A stretch of 64,000 nt of DNA, taken from assembly GCA_020744225.1 (NCBI GenBank), contig JAGMWG010000017.1, forward strand, positions 310,001 to 374,000, in the 5' to 3' direction. Position 1 is the stretch's first letter; each line of letters starts with the position of its first letter. The notes beneath the pieces were generated by a model. That model did not search any database and had not been told where the DNA came from. It saw only the letters and a program-made list of their open reading frames with translations. This stretch comes from Paraphoma chrysanthemicola (lineage: Eukaryota; Ascomycota; Dothideomycetes; Pleosporales; Phaeosphaeriaceae). The position numbers were made by a program, and so were the translations under genes. Below are positions 10,945-20,715 of this stretch, piece after piece.

Positions 10945-11412
10945 TGTTGACACTATCTGGGTGAAGGGAAATAATGTCTAGAAAGTGACGACGCCCAGAA
11001 GATGCAGGACGCTACTGAACAGAAGGATCGAACTCCCTATATGTGATACTGATTATTATTACCCTAAAAGCCATTGTATTGTTTACTTGGGTGCCGATAT
11101 GCCTAACGCGGGTCAAAGGCATGTAAAGCAACGCGTCACGTTGCTGAGGAATGAATCCTGCAGTGCGAGGCGGAGAACCTCGGCAGTCTTGTTGAATGGC
11201 ACGATATAAATCGATGATATAAACCAAAATATACGTGCTGTTGAGTGCATGATTTAGATCCGCGGTAATAATGTCATGGGTTGAAGTGGTCTACGGGTGT
11301 GGTTGACCTGAGTGCGAAGGCCGAGCTCGGACTTTTGTTCGCCAACGCGACAGCCGTCCCGTCCTCGACCAGACACTACAACAGACTTGCAGCAATCCTC
11401 TTCGGCATGTCC
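10945..11412. other. Tyrosinase promoter and MFS 3' flank
   Basis: A 468-base gap. The right end is the 3' flank of the MFS gene, and the left end holds the tyrosinase promoter. No gene or strong motif is seen. Confidence 0.3.
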
Positions 11413-13276
11413 TCAGATGCTCGCCTCCGATTCTTTGCCAGCCCTCAGCCTATTTAAATCGTTGTCAACGACGTCATCTAGGATCGTCTCGCCTCGTTTC
11501 TGAGCTTTGACTCTCGCAACCTTCAATCGTCTCGTATCGCCCTCCGTGCCTCTTGTGAGGTACCAGGTAAAGCTTGTCGTCAAAATGCAGGCAGACACAA
11601 ATCCCATCGCGATACCGAAACTGACCCCATAGTGAGGCGCGTACCGGCTCTGGAATAAATGAGGACCTATCGCGCCGCCAATCTGCCCATAAGAATTGAC
11701 AAAGCCAATGGAGAAGGCCGATCCCGTGGCTTTTGCACAGCTTTGTGCTCGCCAAGGCCACATCATTGGATACCAGGCACTCGTGACACTATTTCCGATT
11801 ATGGTCGCGGCAAATACCCCGCCGGTACTAGGATAGGCGTACAGAACACCGTACGAGATGAGGATAATGCCGAGGAATGTGAGAGGATACAACGGGCGAG
11901 GTAAGCGCCCGTTATCCGCAAAGGCACCCGTAACACCAATGACCACAATCGATAATATGCTGATTGGTAGATTGAGGAGTTGAGCTGAAGCAATGTCGGT
12001 ATATCCAAGATCCGCAATGACTGTTGGTTGATAGAAGCGAACGCCACTCGTCCCGATAGTCATCAGTGCCCAGATCAAGGTAAAAAGCCAAAGGCGCACA
12101 TCTTTAAGAACGTCGAGGATCTCACGCCAGCTGAAGTTGGCTTCTGAAGCCTGTGGAGCATTGCCAGGGAGTCGCGCCTGTATGAAAGCCTTCTCCTTCT
12201 CGCTCAGCCACTTCGCTTGCGGTGGAACTTGGTCCAGAGTTAGTACCAGAAGCGTGACGAGTTTTGACTTGTGGAGTGCTTACAGTCAGGAAGTATCCAG
12301 TAGAGTGCAATACCAAATGCAATCGTAATGATTGCCTCCACGAGAAACAACCATTGCCATCCAGACAGGCCATGTGCACCGTCTAGATGGGAGAAGGCAA
12401 ATGCCAAAACGCCGCTAATCACTCCTGACAGGTTACCCAAGATGTCTCCATATGGTTAGTATATGCTTAAGTAGACCCCTATGTGGCTAAAGAGGTGGCT
12501 CTTACAGAAATACAGCAGTCGTACCGACATTTCATCCGGACGGTACCAATAGCACATCTACAAGATTCATCAGTGACAGGCCAAATAAATCGAAATGTTA
12601 AAACTCACTTGCAGGATAACGCCAGGGAACATGCCAGCCTCGAACTTCGGTATTTGTCAGCTTGATGTAGTCTCGCTGGACTGCGCATCATACAAGACCA
12701 AGAAGAAATCGGACAGCGTAAAGCCCTTCTTTGTTTTTCACCGCAGCATGGCACGCGAGTGCTATGCCCCACGTTACCATGATTCTCGACTGCCATCGGG
12801 AGGGGAGAAGTCGCTTAATGACCAGGTTCGAAGGTGCTTCCGCAAGGATATACGGAATCTAGAATCACAAAGGTTAGCTCTCGAAAGTCTCTCTAGGTCA
12901 ATCCACTTACATAGTACATCGTAGTGACGAGATTGTACTCATTCGACGACATCCCTAGCTGCGTCATGATATTGCTCGGTGTCCCTCGGTTCATGATGCG
13001 AGCATTGGACACGTTATCGGCGTCGATATTCTTGAGCAAAAACATGATTGAACAAAGAGTCATAAGCCGCAGATCAATCCGCCTCAGCAATGTCTTCTCT
13101 TCTTCAACTGTCAAGAGCGTTCGTGCACGCATGCGCTCGGCATCATAGCCATTGATTTCACCTGCAGCTCCTTCTTCGTTGGGTATCGAACCTCGGCGAG
13201 CGTAATGAAACCCATCCCCAGGAACATCGACCGCCGGGGCAGACGATGCGGTGGGCTTGTTCTTCAGGCCAGACAT
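11413..13276 (-). CDS. MFS transporter, allantoate permease (Dal5) type
   Basis: Anion:cation symporter-family major facilitator, roughly 500 residues with about 12 membrane helices. Start MSGLKNKPTASS; a soluble ~95-residue N-terminus precedes TM1 (LMTLCSIMFLLKNIDADNVSNARI, i.e. the DRxNxxNA-like signature of this family). Several introns splice in phase: after TMYY, at LGL/FEAGMFPG, after GVILQ, at LLYF/YILGNLSG, and at ILPD/FPPQAKWLSEKEK. The exon carrying ALMTIGTSGVRFYQPTVIADLGY and the later helices runs to the stop. Family members import ureides, vitamins or carboxylates; which one cannot be told here. It is divergent from the 2OG oxygenase at 13850, suggesting co-regulation. Confidence 0.85.
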
Positions 13277-13849
13277 AACGACGAATTGTGTTGGTGCTAG
13301 GGATATCCGGCTGTTATTTGCTTTATACCTTCCGGTACAACACCGCGGGTCAAAATCTTGCAACCATGATCGGATGCTCATTCGTTCCGGGTGTCAGTTA
13401 CAGCCGATTGCACTGTTGGCGGCAGACGGGGCGTGGAATTGCATTCTTCGAATTGATAAGCACAAAGCCCAACGGCAACAAGGACCCGCAAACAATTCCC
13501 AGTTCCCTTGGCCGTTGTCGGAGCGTCATGTTGCATTCAACTGGAAGCACGATATTCGTTTCCACATTGACGTGGTCTTGGAGGTGGAGAAGGGCATATG
13601 ACGCTGATCATTCCCGCATACGGGCAGTTGTATGCCGTGCTCCAAGCCAAGAATCACGAATATCAAGCTCCAACAAGACATGCCTCGAGAGCGCCTGCAG
13701 GCATGCGTAGGGCTATGGAGCCGGGTAAAATGCAGTGTGGATGCTCCTTGTCCGTTGTGTCTATATAGCGATGGTTCAAGATAGGATGGAGGTATTCCGC
13801 GACTCCGGTAATCCTTTGTCTAGATACGCTGTTCACAAGCTTTGCCAAC
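13277..13849. promoter_or_regulatory. Divergent promoter region MFS / 2OG oxygenase
   Basis: A 573-base region between two divergent start codons. Plus-strand frames crossing it are antisense to the transporter exon and were discarded. No specific binding motif can be named. Confidence 0.4.
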
Positions 13850-15053
13850 ATGGCCACTGCACAGACTATAAGGGCAAGTGCCACGTCTTTGAGCTATGAT
13901 CAGGTCTCGGAGACAAAGTATGAGCGTGAGTAGAACAATACTGTTGAGCAACTCATGCATGGCACTAAACACGTGCAGTGGACTGGGCAGAACTCGCTAC
14001 ACTGGACTTATCAGTGTTTGACACTCCAGGTGGCAAGCAAAAACTTGCAAAACAGCTATTCGATGCGATCGATAAGATTGGTGTGTAATCCTGATACCCC
14101 ATCATAGCGGACGATAGCTGAACTAGCTAGGCTTCTTTTATATCGTTAACTTCGGGTTGAGCCAAGAAGTTGTGGACCGTCAATTCGCCATAGGAAAGGA
14201 GGTCTTTGAGCTTCCAACTGAGGAGAAATTGAAGTACCGTGCTGCACTGGAAGAGGGTGGTTACAACGGCTACAAGCCCATCGCCCTTCGTGAGATCCGG
14301 CCGGGCGTTCACGACAACACCGAGATCTACAACATCCCCAAATTCATCCCAGAATATGAGAGGCCACATCCCCAAGTCATCAATTCGCATCGAGAGGAGA
14401 TCGAGGGCTTCGCGCGGCATATATCTGATGAGGTGGTAGGCAAGCTGCTTGTGCTTTTGGCCATCATTCTCGAATTGCCCGAGAATTTCTTCCTGGATAA
14501 ACATCGTTACGACAAGAAAAGTGATTGCCACTTAAGGTACATGAAGTACAACAAACGAACGCCAGAGCAAAATCAAGCTCTCGAGAACATCTGGGTCAAG
14601 GGGCATACCGACTTTGGCAGCCTTACACTCCTTTTCCGTCAGCCAGTGGCAGCACTCCAGGTCCGCACTCCGGAAGGCGACTGGAAGTATGTGAAACCTT
14701 ACCCAGGTAGCATCACAGTCAACATTGCCGACTCGCTGGAATTTCTCACCAACGGCTTCTTGAAGAGCAGCATTCACCGCGTAGTTGCACCTCCTCCTGA
14801 CCAGGCGAATATCGACCGTCTGGGCGTGCTCTACTTTGTGCGGCCGGAGGATGATGTTGTGCTCAAGCCCATTCAGAGTGCCGTGCTTGAGAAGCTCGGG
14901 TATACTAAAGTGAAGGATGAGGACGCTGTGGGTGTCACCGCGGGAGAGTGGGTCAAAGCTAGGGTTGCGAAGGGGGTTAGTAAGGGCAAGGTTAGGAGTG
15001 AGACAAATGAAGAGACTATCATTGGGGGAAAGAAAGCGAAATACTATGATTAG
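13850..15053 (+). CDS. 2OG-Fe(II) oxygenase, isopenicillin-N-synthase-like
   Basis: Non-haem iron dioxygenase of the DIOX_N/2OG-FeII family, 366 residues from three exons (13850-13925, 13979 to about 14080, 14131-15053). The N-terminal DIOX_N part includes FFYIVNFGLSQEVVDRQF. In the double-stranded beta helix the iron ligands are visible as KGHTDFGSLTLLF (HxD) and SSIHRVVAP (distal His). The 2-oxoglutarate-binding Arg of the usual RxS motif is represented by DRLGVLYFV, so the Ser is replaced by Gly. Exon joins restore YE/LDWAELATLD and DKIG/FFYIVN. Enzymes of this type hydroxylate, desaturate or cyclise small molecules; the substrate is unknown. It is divergent from the MFS gene and in tandem with a second oxygenase. 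Confidence 0.87.
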
Positions 15054-15419
15054 TAGGTAGCGCGTAGAAGCACGTGAATGATTATTCTATGGCAAAAGCA
15101 ACCTTAAAAAAGCAACCCAAAGTATTATACTTGCTGGGACAATCATCGAAACGCATTCTTACATACTGACCGTGGTGAAGAAGGGACGGAGATAAACGCT
15201 GAGCGCTTATTTCCGGTCGCGAGCCTGAATACGTCGGCAGCACGCCATATGCGTGGAACCTGACATCAACTCTACAGAAACCTAACGAACACGTTCCGGC
15301 TACTAGCATGCGAACTGTTGGCTTGCCGAAGTAGCGTCCATGCACGGGAACCGGGACAGCGGTGCTCGGAGTATCACATTTGCAACGACAAGCCACCTGT
15401 GTGAATCGATAGTTCTGAC
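15054..15419. other. Intergenic region between the two oxygenase genes
   Basis: A 366-base gap with the 3' end of one gene and the promoter of the next. No gene is seen. Confidence 0.3.
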
Positions 15420-16531
15420 ATGGCCACTACCAACTTCACATCCATTCCAGTCGTCGACCTCTCGAAGGCTGATACATCTACCACTAGATCTGAGCTTCTC
15501 AAAGACCTGCGACATGCCGTAACGGACATTGGGTTTCTTTACGTGTCGAATCATGGCGTTCCCAACCACGTCATCCAGAGCTTGGTCGCGGCGCTTCCTA
15601 AGCTGTTCTCTCTGCCTGAAGAGGAAAAGAGAAAAGTAGCATTAGAGAACTCGCCCCATTTCCTAGGCTACAGCGGTACGGGGTCCGAGACGACTGCTGG
15701 ACAGATCGACAAGAGGGAGCAATATGAATTCGCAACCGAATTACAAGACAATTGGCGAGAAGGGCAGCCATTAGCGGACAGACTCAAAGGTCCAAATCAG
15801 GTGAACAGATTGCCTTTCCATTTCTGAAATCGCTCAGCTGATAGAGAAAGTGGCCAGAAATATATCCAGCACTCCGCCCAATTGTAGAAACATACATCTC
15901 CTCCCTAACCCAACTCAGCACAATCTTCCTCCATCTCGTGGCCGAGGCACTCAACTTACCATCTTCTTCATTTATCCCATTTCTCTCAGACCAGCATCGC
16001 TTGAAGCTCGTGCACTACCCTACGTCAGAAACTGGCGCAGGCCAAGGCGTCGGCCCGCACAAAGACTCGAGCGGGTGGTGGACCTTCTTACTTCAAGCTT
16101 CGCCGCCTCACATCAAGGGTCTGCAGGCGCTGAACAAGGCAGGGGAATGGATAGACGTACCAAACATTCCTGGGACATTTGTCGTAAATATCGGACAGGG
16201 ATTTGAAGTTGTCACGAATGGTGTGTGCAAGGCTACGACGCATCGCGTGTTATCGGGTGTAAATGAGCGGTATAGTGTTCCGTTCTTTCAGGGTATGCGG
16301 AGAGATTTGACGAAAAAGGAGGCTGTTGATACGTTGAAGGGGCATTTTGAGAGCAACGAGTTTGCGAGAGGGGGTGAGAGTGTTGAAGGGAGGGAGGTTG
16401 ATAGTGCGTTCTTGAGGGGCAAGTATGATACGTGGGGTGAGACGCAATTGAGGACGAAGATACGGAGTCACAAAGAGGTGGGAAAGAAGTTTTATGCTGA
16501 TGTTTTTGATAAATACGTCAATGAGGATTGA
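15420..16531 (+). CDS. 2OG-Fe(II) oxygenase, second copy type
   Basis: Non-haem iron oxygenase of 353 residues in two exons (15420-15800 and 15851-16531, phase 0). DIOX_N features: IPVVDLSKAD, GFLYVSNHGVPNHVIQ and LPEEEKRKVALE. The catalytic core has VGPHKDSSGWWTFLLQ (HxD), TTHRVLSG (distal His) and the complete ERYSVPFF 2-oxoglutarate motif. It therefore looks fully competent, unlike its neighbour, whose RxS is altered. The C-terminus ends with a charged helix. The two genes are clearly different subfamilies rather than a recent duplication. The substrate is unknown; grouping with the transporter suggests a small catabolic or biosynthetic unit. Confidence 0.88.
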
Positions 16532-16908
16532 GAGGAGAGATTCTTTCGCGTGCCCATGAGCATGCTTGGAACCCTAGTGATTGATCCATCCTCCGTTTCA
16601 CAGGCAGCCCACCAGCTGAGTCGTACCTTTGTTTTGAATATTCCGCAAGGCCCATGAACCATTGGCCCAGGATTCGATCCTGACGTTGTCTCCCCGGTGG
16701 CTGAGCCGACCAAGGTGGATGCGCTCGTTGCCCAAGCGTCCTAGACGCTATGTTGCCCCCTTAAAGCTCTACGTCCTATTGCCATAACAGTCCTTACTAG
16801 ACCTGACCATCCTTTCCGGAACCTGCACTCGGCCAATCCGGTTACAATAATCGTGCGCGGCTCCCTCGGCTTGTCATTTACTTTATTTGTTTGCCGCACC
16901 CCATCGCC
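16532..16908. other. Intergenic region, convergent 3' ends
   Basis: A 377-base gap with no gene. A palindrome around 16668-16684 contains a TTCGATCC core but does not fold into a tRNA. Confidence 0.3.
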
Positions 16909-17328
16909 TTAGCCAGGACCGATCTTAGGCATGTCGTGATGCTCGCTCAACCCGCTCAAGTACTTATTCAGTTCCTCCACCTTCTCCTTGTGGGTTTTGA
17001 CGCCCTCGCGCTTAAGTCGTTCTTCCAGGCGCTTTCTGCGCATCTCGTCGTGCCGTCTTTCCGCCTCTGTCTTCTTGCGGCCACCGGCTTCTTTCAGCCT
17101 TTGTTCGGCGGCATCTGGCGAGAGCGAGCGACCGGGGGTGTGTGAAGGTGATTTCGTGGTGTCGCCATCCGCTGAGGGGCGCTTTGCGACGTTGGTAGAG
17201 GAGGTTTTGGACGACTCGGCCGCGTCTTCGGTAGGCTTGGGCTTCTTTTTCTTCTTCTTTTTGTCGATGCCGGCGCCTTTGAGCTTCAGGCCACCGCCGA
17301 CAGCGGACGCGTAGTCCGAAGACGGCAT
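16909..17328 (-). CDS. FAM32A-like nuclear protein
   Basis: Small basic protein of the FAM32A/DUF1754 family, 139 residues, single exon. N-terminus MPSSDYASAVGGGLKLKG followed by a lysine run (encoded by the C/T-rich tract near 17235-17260), a Ser/Thr-rich linker, then the diagnostic charged C-terminus (KKTEAERRHDEMRRKRLEER, then HKEKVEELNKYLSGLSEHHDMPKIGPG). Human FAM32A is a spliceosome-associated factor; a splicing role here is inference from the family. As a conserved housekeeping gene it probably marks a boundary between the oxygenase group and the PKS locus. Confidence 0.9.
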   Translation of the reverse strand: MPSSDYASAVGGGLKLKGAGIDKKKKKKKPKPTEDAAESSKTSSTNVAKRPSADGDTTKSPSHTPGRSLSPDAAEQRLKEAGGRKKTEAERRHDEMRRKRLEERLKREGVKTHKEKVEELNKYLSGLSEHHDMPKIGPG

Positions 17329-17505
17329 CGTGGGTCGTGGTGGTGTTGGTGCAAGCTTTCCAGATTTGTGAAGCGTTCACGGTTCTCGGTCCGCGGCTAG
17401 TAAGAAAGGCACGTGACCGGTGGCCTGCCCTCAGCCGTGGTGTCTGCATTGTTCAAGCATGACTTGTACAATAACACTTAGCCTCCCCTTTTGGGAGTTA
17501 CAAGA

Positions 17506-18174
17506 ATGACACTCATTCATATGCCCACAGAAATTCGCCTGCAGATTTACAGCTACGTCGTTCCTGATGCTCCTCTAAAGTTCCCGTCCAACGTCTACTC
17601 CGGCTTACTCTACTGCTGCAAAACGATCAAAGACGAACTCGAACCCGAACTGTGCAAGAGTATAGCTGTATGCGCGCACGAGATCGCAAAGAGGATACGA
17701 GAGAAAGGAGATGAGATCCTCTACACACCACCCACGACACTTAGTGGCTGGCTACATCTCACCTTTTCGCGCCCAAAGACAAAAAATATGTTCGTTGACG
17801 GCGATCCCTTCCTCGAATTTATGCACCTCCACTTCATCACCTTGACTATCACGTTCCATAACGATGCCCAAGGCTACGAGTACTATCGCGGGCGCCCAGA
17901 GACATATCAAGTGGCTGCACGCACCTTAGCCACACACATCAGGAAATCCTCCCGTCTTGATACTACGGGTGCTTGTCCTGCGATGAGAAATTGTATTCTA
18001 GATTGGAGCAGGTCTCCTTCCTATGCCTCGGACTGGATTATGAAATCGTTGGGTGGCAATGCGATGGACCTATGGGAGGCGGATGCCTGGTTGGACGATT
18101 GGGGAGTGATGACGGGCGTCTCCTTTTCCAAGAAAGAACTGGAGCCTCTGAGAACGCTATGGATTGATGACTGA
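17506..18174 (+). CDS. F-box/2EXR-like hypothetical protein
   Basis: Single-exon protein of 222 residues from the ATG at 17506. The N-terminus MTLIHMPTEIRLQIYSYVVPD has the LPxEIRxxIYxYV signature of short fungal F-box-like/2EXR proteins. A residue pattern of alternating Cys/Leu and a Trp-rich C-terminus follow, without any further domain that I know. These families are large and lineage-expanded in Pleosporales and their function is mostly unknown. Head-to-head spacing with the FAM32A start is under 180 bases, so they share a promoter region. Confidence 0.6.
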   Translation: MTLIHMPTEIRLQIYSYVVPDAPLKFPSNVYSGLLYCCKTIKDELEPELCKSIAVCAHEIAKRIREKGDEILYTPPTTLSGWLHLTFSRPKTKNMFVDGDPFLEFMHLHFITLTITFHNDAQGYEYYRGRPETYQVAARTLATHIRKSSRLDTTGACPAMRNCILDWSRSPSYASDWIMKSLGGNAMDLWEADAWLDDWGVMTGVSFSKKELEPLRTLWIDD

Positions 18175-18756
18175 GAGGGTAGAGTGATGCATGCTTTCAG
18201 AGGGCGCAGCTCATTCATTATCGAACGCAGAGTTTCGCATCCCGTTGTCCCAACGGTATGAAGGAATGACAGAGAGAGGACTGTCCCATAGCCCACAAAG
18301 TACTAAGAGACGGAATTTATGCTGGCACTCGTCAGGACACCGTCAATTGCGCTCTGAACTATCGCCAGATGCTGCAGTAGGCAGACACCGATCTGGTGAG
18401 GTATGAGTAACAATAGTGAGGACAGCGAGAAGAATGAGAGCAGGGGCGAGAAGCAAGTTCGAAAATAAAGGATGTGAATTGAGGACGATGTAACGTGCTC
18501 GTCTGTCAAGGGCATTGTCGGCATTTGGCAGCGCTTCAAGTTAACAGTATGTGACCAAAGTGGTAATTTCTAGCCAGAACTCACAGCATTCTGCTTCTTA
18601 ACTCAGAATCAGCTTCCTAATTCTTGGTAAGAACATCTCACTACACCAGTCATAAATTCGATCAAACGAGAAAGCTACACAAACATCTCAGTACGTGCTC
18701 ACTTCGACTGTCGGAAAATCCATCCACAATCATATTACTCACCCAGCGATTTCAAC
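18175..18756. other. Intergenic region
   Basis: A 582-base gap. Short frames on both strands lack coding character. Nothing supported. Confidence 0.25.
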
Positions 18757-19002
18757 ATGTCCAGCAACTCTCCCAGCTCAAACAATCCCTCCAGCGCCAA
18801 TGGCTCACAGCCCCCAACGGGCAGTTGGCCAGCTCCAAAAAACAATTACGACTGGCGAAATGTGGATGGCACGGGTAGCGGCAGTGCGTGGGGAATGCCA
18901 CATAGCGGACCTGGAGAGACAGGCTGGGACGACTCAGGGTTGAGGGAGCAGGGGAAGAACGCTTCATATGCGATTGAGTGGAAGATGATGACGCGTCGAT
19001 GA
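18757..19002 (+). CDS. Small orphan protein with WR-V-G-G-GS-WG motif, copy 1
   Basis: Open frame of 81 residues, Ser/Asn/Pro/Gly-rich, beginning MSSNSPSSNNPSSANG. It contains the segment DWRNVDGTGSGSAWG. This aligns without gaps to SWRVVTGIGHGSTWG in the small protein at 20138 (pattern WR-x-V-x-G-x-G-x-G-S-x-W-G). No signal peptide, no cysteine pair and no known domain. The shared motif is the main reason to regard it as a real gene and not a chance frame. Function unknown. Confidence 0.45.
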   Translation: MSSNSPSSNNPSSANGSQPPTGSWPAPKNNYDWRNVDGTGSGSAWGMPHSGPGETGWDDSGLREQGKNASYAIEWKMMTRR

Positions 19003-19412
19003 GTCCAATGAAGTACTGCGCTGCAACGGGGCAGCATTGCCGACCTTGAATGTAATGCATTGCTCTACTCTAATTCATTCTCAAGACCCTGTTGCTGACC
19101 ACAATCACCGATTGGCATCACCTTCATACTTCTACACTTCACGTGTGGCGTCAGCAAAATCACGCGTTGTACATGATTGCATATTTGCCAGCTTATGAAC
19201 AAGCTAGACCTGTTCCTTCTGCCCACATTCATCTCCCATAGTTCGTCCATGTACACGAGATCATTAATTCAGAGGCTGTGTCAATATTTTGTTGTAGTCC
19301 TTATACTTCTGTCATTATATTTTATCCATAACTCTGACATTTGCCAAATTCTATCCTAAACGCAAGCATCAGATTTTCCGGACAAGATCTTTTACACTCG
19401 AACAAGAAATCA
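19003..19412. other. Intergenic region
   Basis: A 410-base AT-rich stretch with no supported gene. Confidence 0.25.
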
Positions 19413-19628
19413 ATGTCGCGCAACGCATACAATAGCAACCGCCGAGGTGATCGGACATGCGTAACACCGCCTGTATCTCACCCTCCCGGTATGCTCCCAG
19501 GCATGATAGGCTCTGATGTAGGTACCTTAAGTACGCCGCCGAGCGCGCAAGCTGGTATGATGGGCCTTGATCTAGGTGGTCCTAGCATGGAAGCGTCTGT
19601 TCGAAACGGTGGAGAAGGAAGAGACTGA
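19413..19628 (+). CDS. Small hypothetical protein, Gly/Met/Pro-rich
   Basis: Open frame of 71 residues starting MSRNAYNSNRRGDRTCV, with a Pro/Gly/Met-rich middle (PPGMLPGMIGSD, AQAGMMGLDLGG). It does not carry the Trp/Gly motif of its two neighbours. Composition and position between them suggest a short expressed orphan gene, but the evidence is weak and it could be noncoding. Confidence 0.25.
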   Translation: MSRNAYNSNRRGDRTCVTPPVSHPPGMLPGMIGSDVGTLSTPPSAQAGMMGLDLGGPSMEASVRNGGEGRD

Positions 19629-20137
19629 GGAGTTCTGTCTCGACCTGATTTGAAGCACTTCAGATCAGGAAGCTTGTGGATTGCGGCTGAGGATGGAGTT
19701 GAAGAGCAAAGCGGAAATGAGGCTAGTAGCACATGGTATTGCAGTATACATGGACTTCAGGGCTTCAAACTCAGCTCAATTCGATTTGCAGCCTCGATGA
19801 AGAACATGACGCATATTGCCGTTTGTTTGATGTAGGAGTCATTACCAGCGTAGATGAAGCAAAATGAAGACCAACTCAATTTTTTGGCATTTCCTGAGGA
19901 TGTCCGAGGAGGTATCGTTGTAGACCCTGCTCTCCTCTCCCTGGTATTGTGGCTTCTGAGGAAGTGAATGCGATTGCTCAACATACCGTGTTGGCCCTGG
20001 TGTGAATGCAGAGTGAGAGCTGTGAGTGCCTTTACCAAACAGCTCCCATGCTCACCACCCCCGTCGTTGCTACCATACTGTCTGTTATCATTGCCTCAAC
20101 TACTACTCCTTTCAACTTCATCTAGCACCCTCCGAAA
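19629..20137. other. Intergenic region
   Basis: A 509-base gap with no recognisable gene, repeat or RNA. Confidence 0.25.
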
Positions 20138-20410
20138 ATGGATCGACATTCCAACATGTCTCATTCAAACCCCCTTGATTCCTGGCGCGTGGTCACCGGA
20201 ATCGGTCACGGCTCGACGTGGGGTGCTTTCAAGCCTACTGCAGCAACCGATTGCAACAGCTCTGCATCTTCCTCGCCATGGTCACAGAAGTCGGTATTGA
20301 TCAACGAGCCGCGGGCTAAGGTCTCTGCTGCGGCTGGAAATGTCAAGATGAACGCGACGGCTCCCGATTTCGTGCCTGGCGGTACTGCCCATTGTAGCGC
20401 CGAAGCCTAG
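20138..20410 (+). CDS. Small orphan protein with WR-V-G-G-GS-WG motif, copy 2
   Basis: Open frame of 90 residues, MDRHSNMSHSNPLDSWRVV, followed by the Trp/Gly motif shared with the protein at 18757 (WRVVTGIGHGSTWG). It is Ser/Ala/Thr-rich, with two cysteines (one near the C-terminus) and no signal peptide. No known domain. It lies 300 bases past the convergent end of the PKS gene. The motif sharing supports common descent with copy 1 despite different flanks. Confidence 0.42.
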   Translation: MDRHSNMSHSNPLDSWRVVTGIGHGSTWGAFKPTAATDCNSSASSSPWSQKSVLINEPRAKVSAAAGNVKMNATAPDFVPGGTAHCSAEA

Positions 20411-20715
20411 AGTTTCGGAGCAGGAGGAGTCAAGAGTACTTACTATGACTTCCCAACAAACCCAGTATCACTTCATGAATGACGCATACCAGGACGGTCA
20501 TTCAATCAAACAAAAAGTAGTCATGCTATCGAGGAGCAAAAATTCCACCTCATTCTCCGACTGATACTTCTCATACCTCATCGTGATGGCTCGAATTTCT
20601 GAGACAAAAGTATGATCTGCTCTTATTCAATGTCACGAAGCACTTCACGATATCGTTGGTATAAGATCTCTCGCGCACCAATCTCGCACTAATCTCCAGA
20701 CCGCGCAACCAGCCT
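20411..20715. other. Short intergenic region, 3' side of the PKS
   Basis: About 305 bases between convergent stop codons. No gene seen. Confidence 0.25.

Noticed and set aside
13251..13710. Plus-strand frames of 116 and 140 codons upstream of the 2OG oxygenase.
   Set aside because: They overlap the first exon and promoter of the MFS gene on the other strand and show no conserved content.
16660..16745. Possible tRNA or tRNA-derived SINE: a GGATCGAATCC B-box-like core on the minus strand with an upstream GGCTCAGCC A-box-like segment.
   Set aside because: The spacing is short, the T-arm would have a 5-base loop and no acceptor stem pairs. It is better read as a short palindrome.
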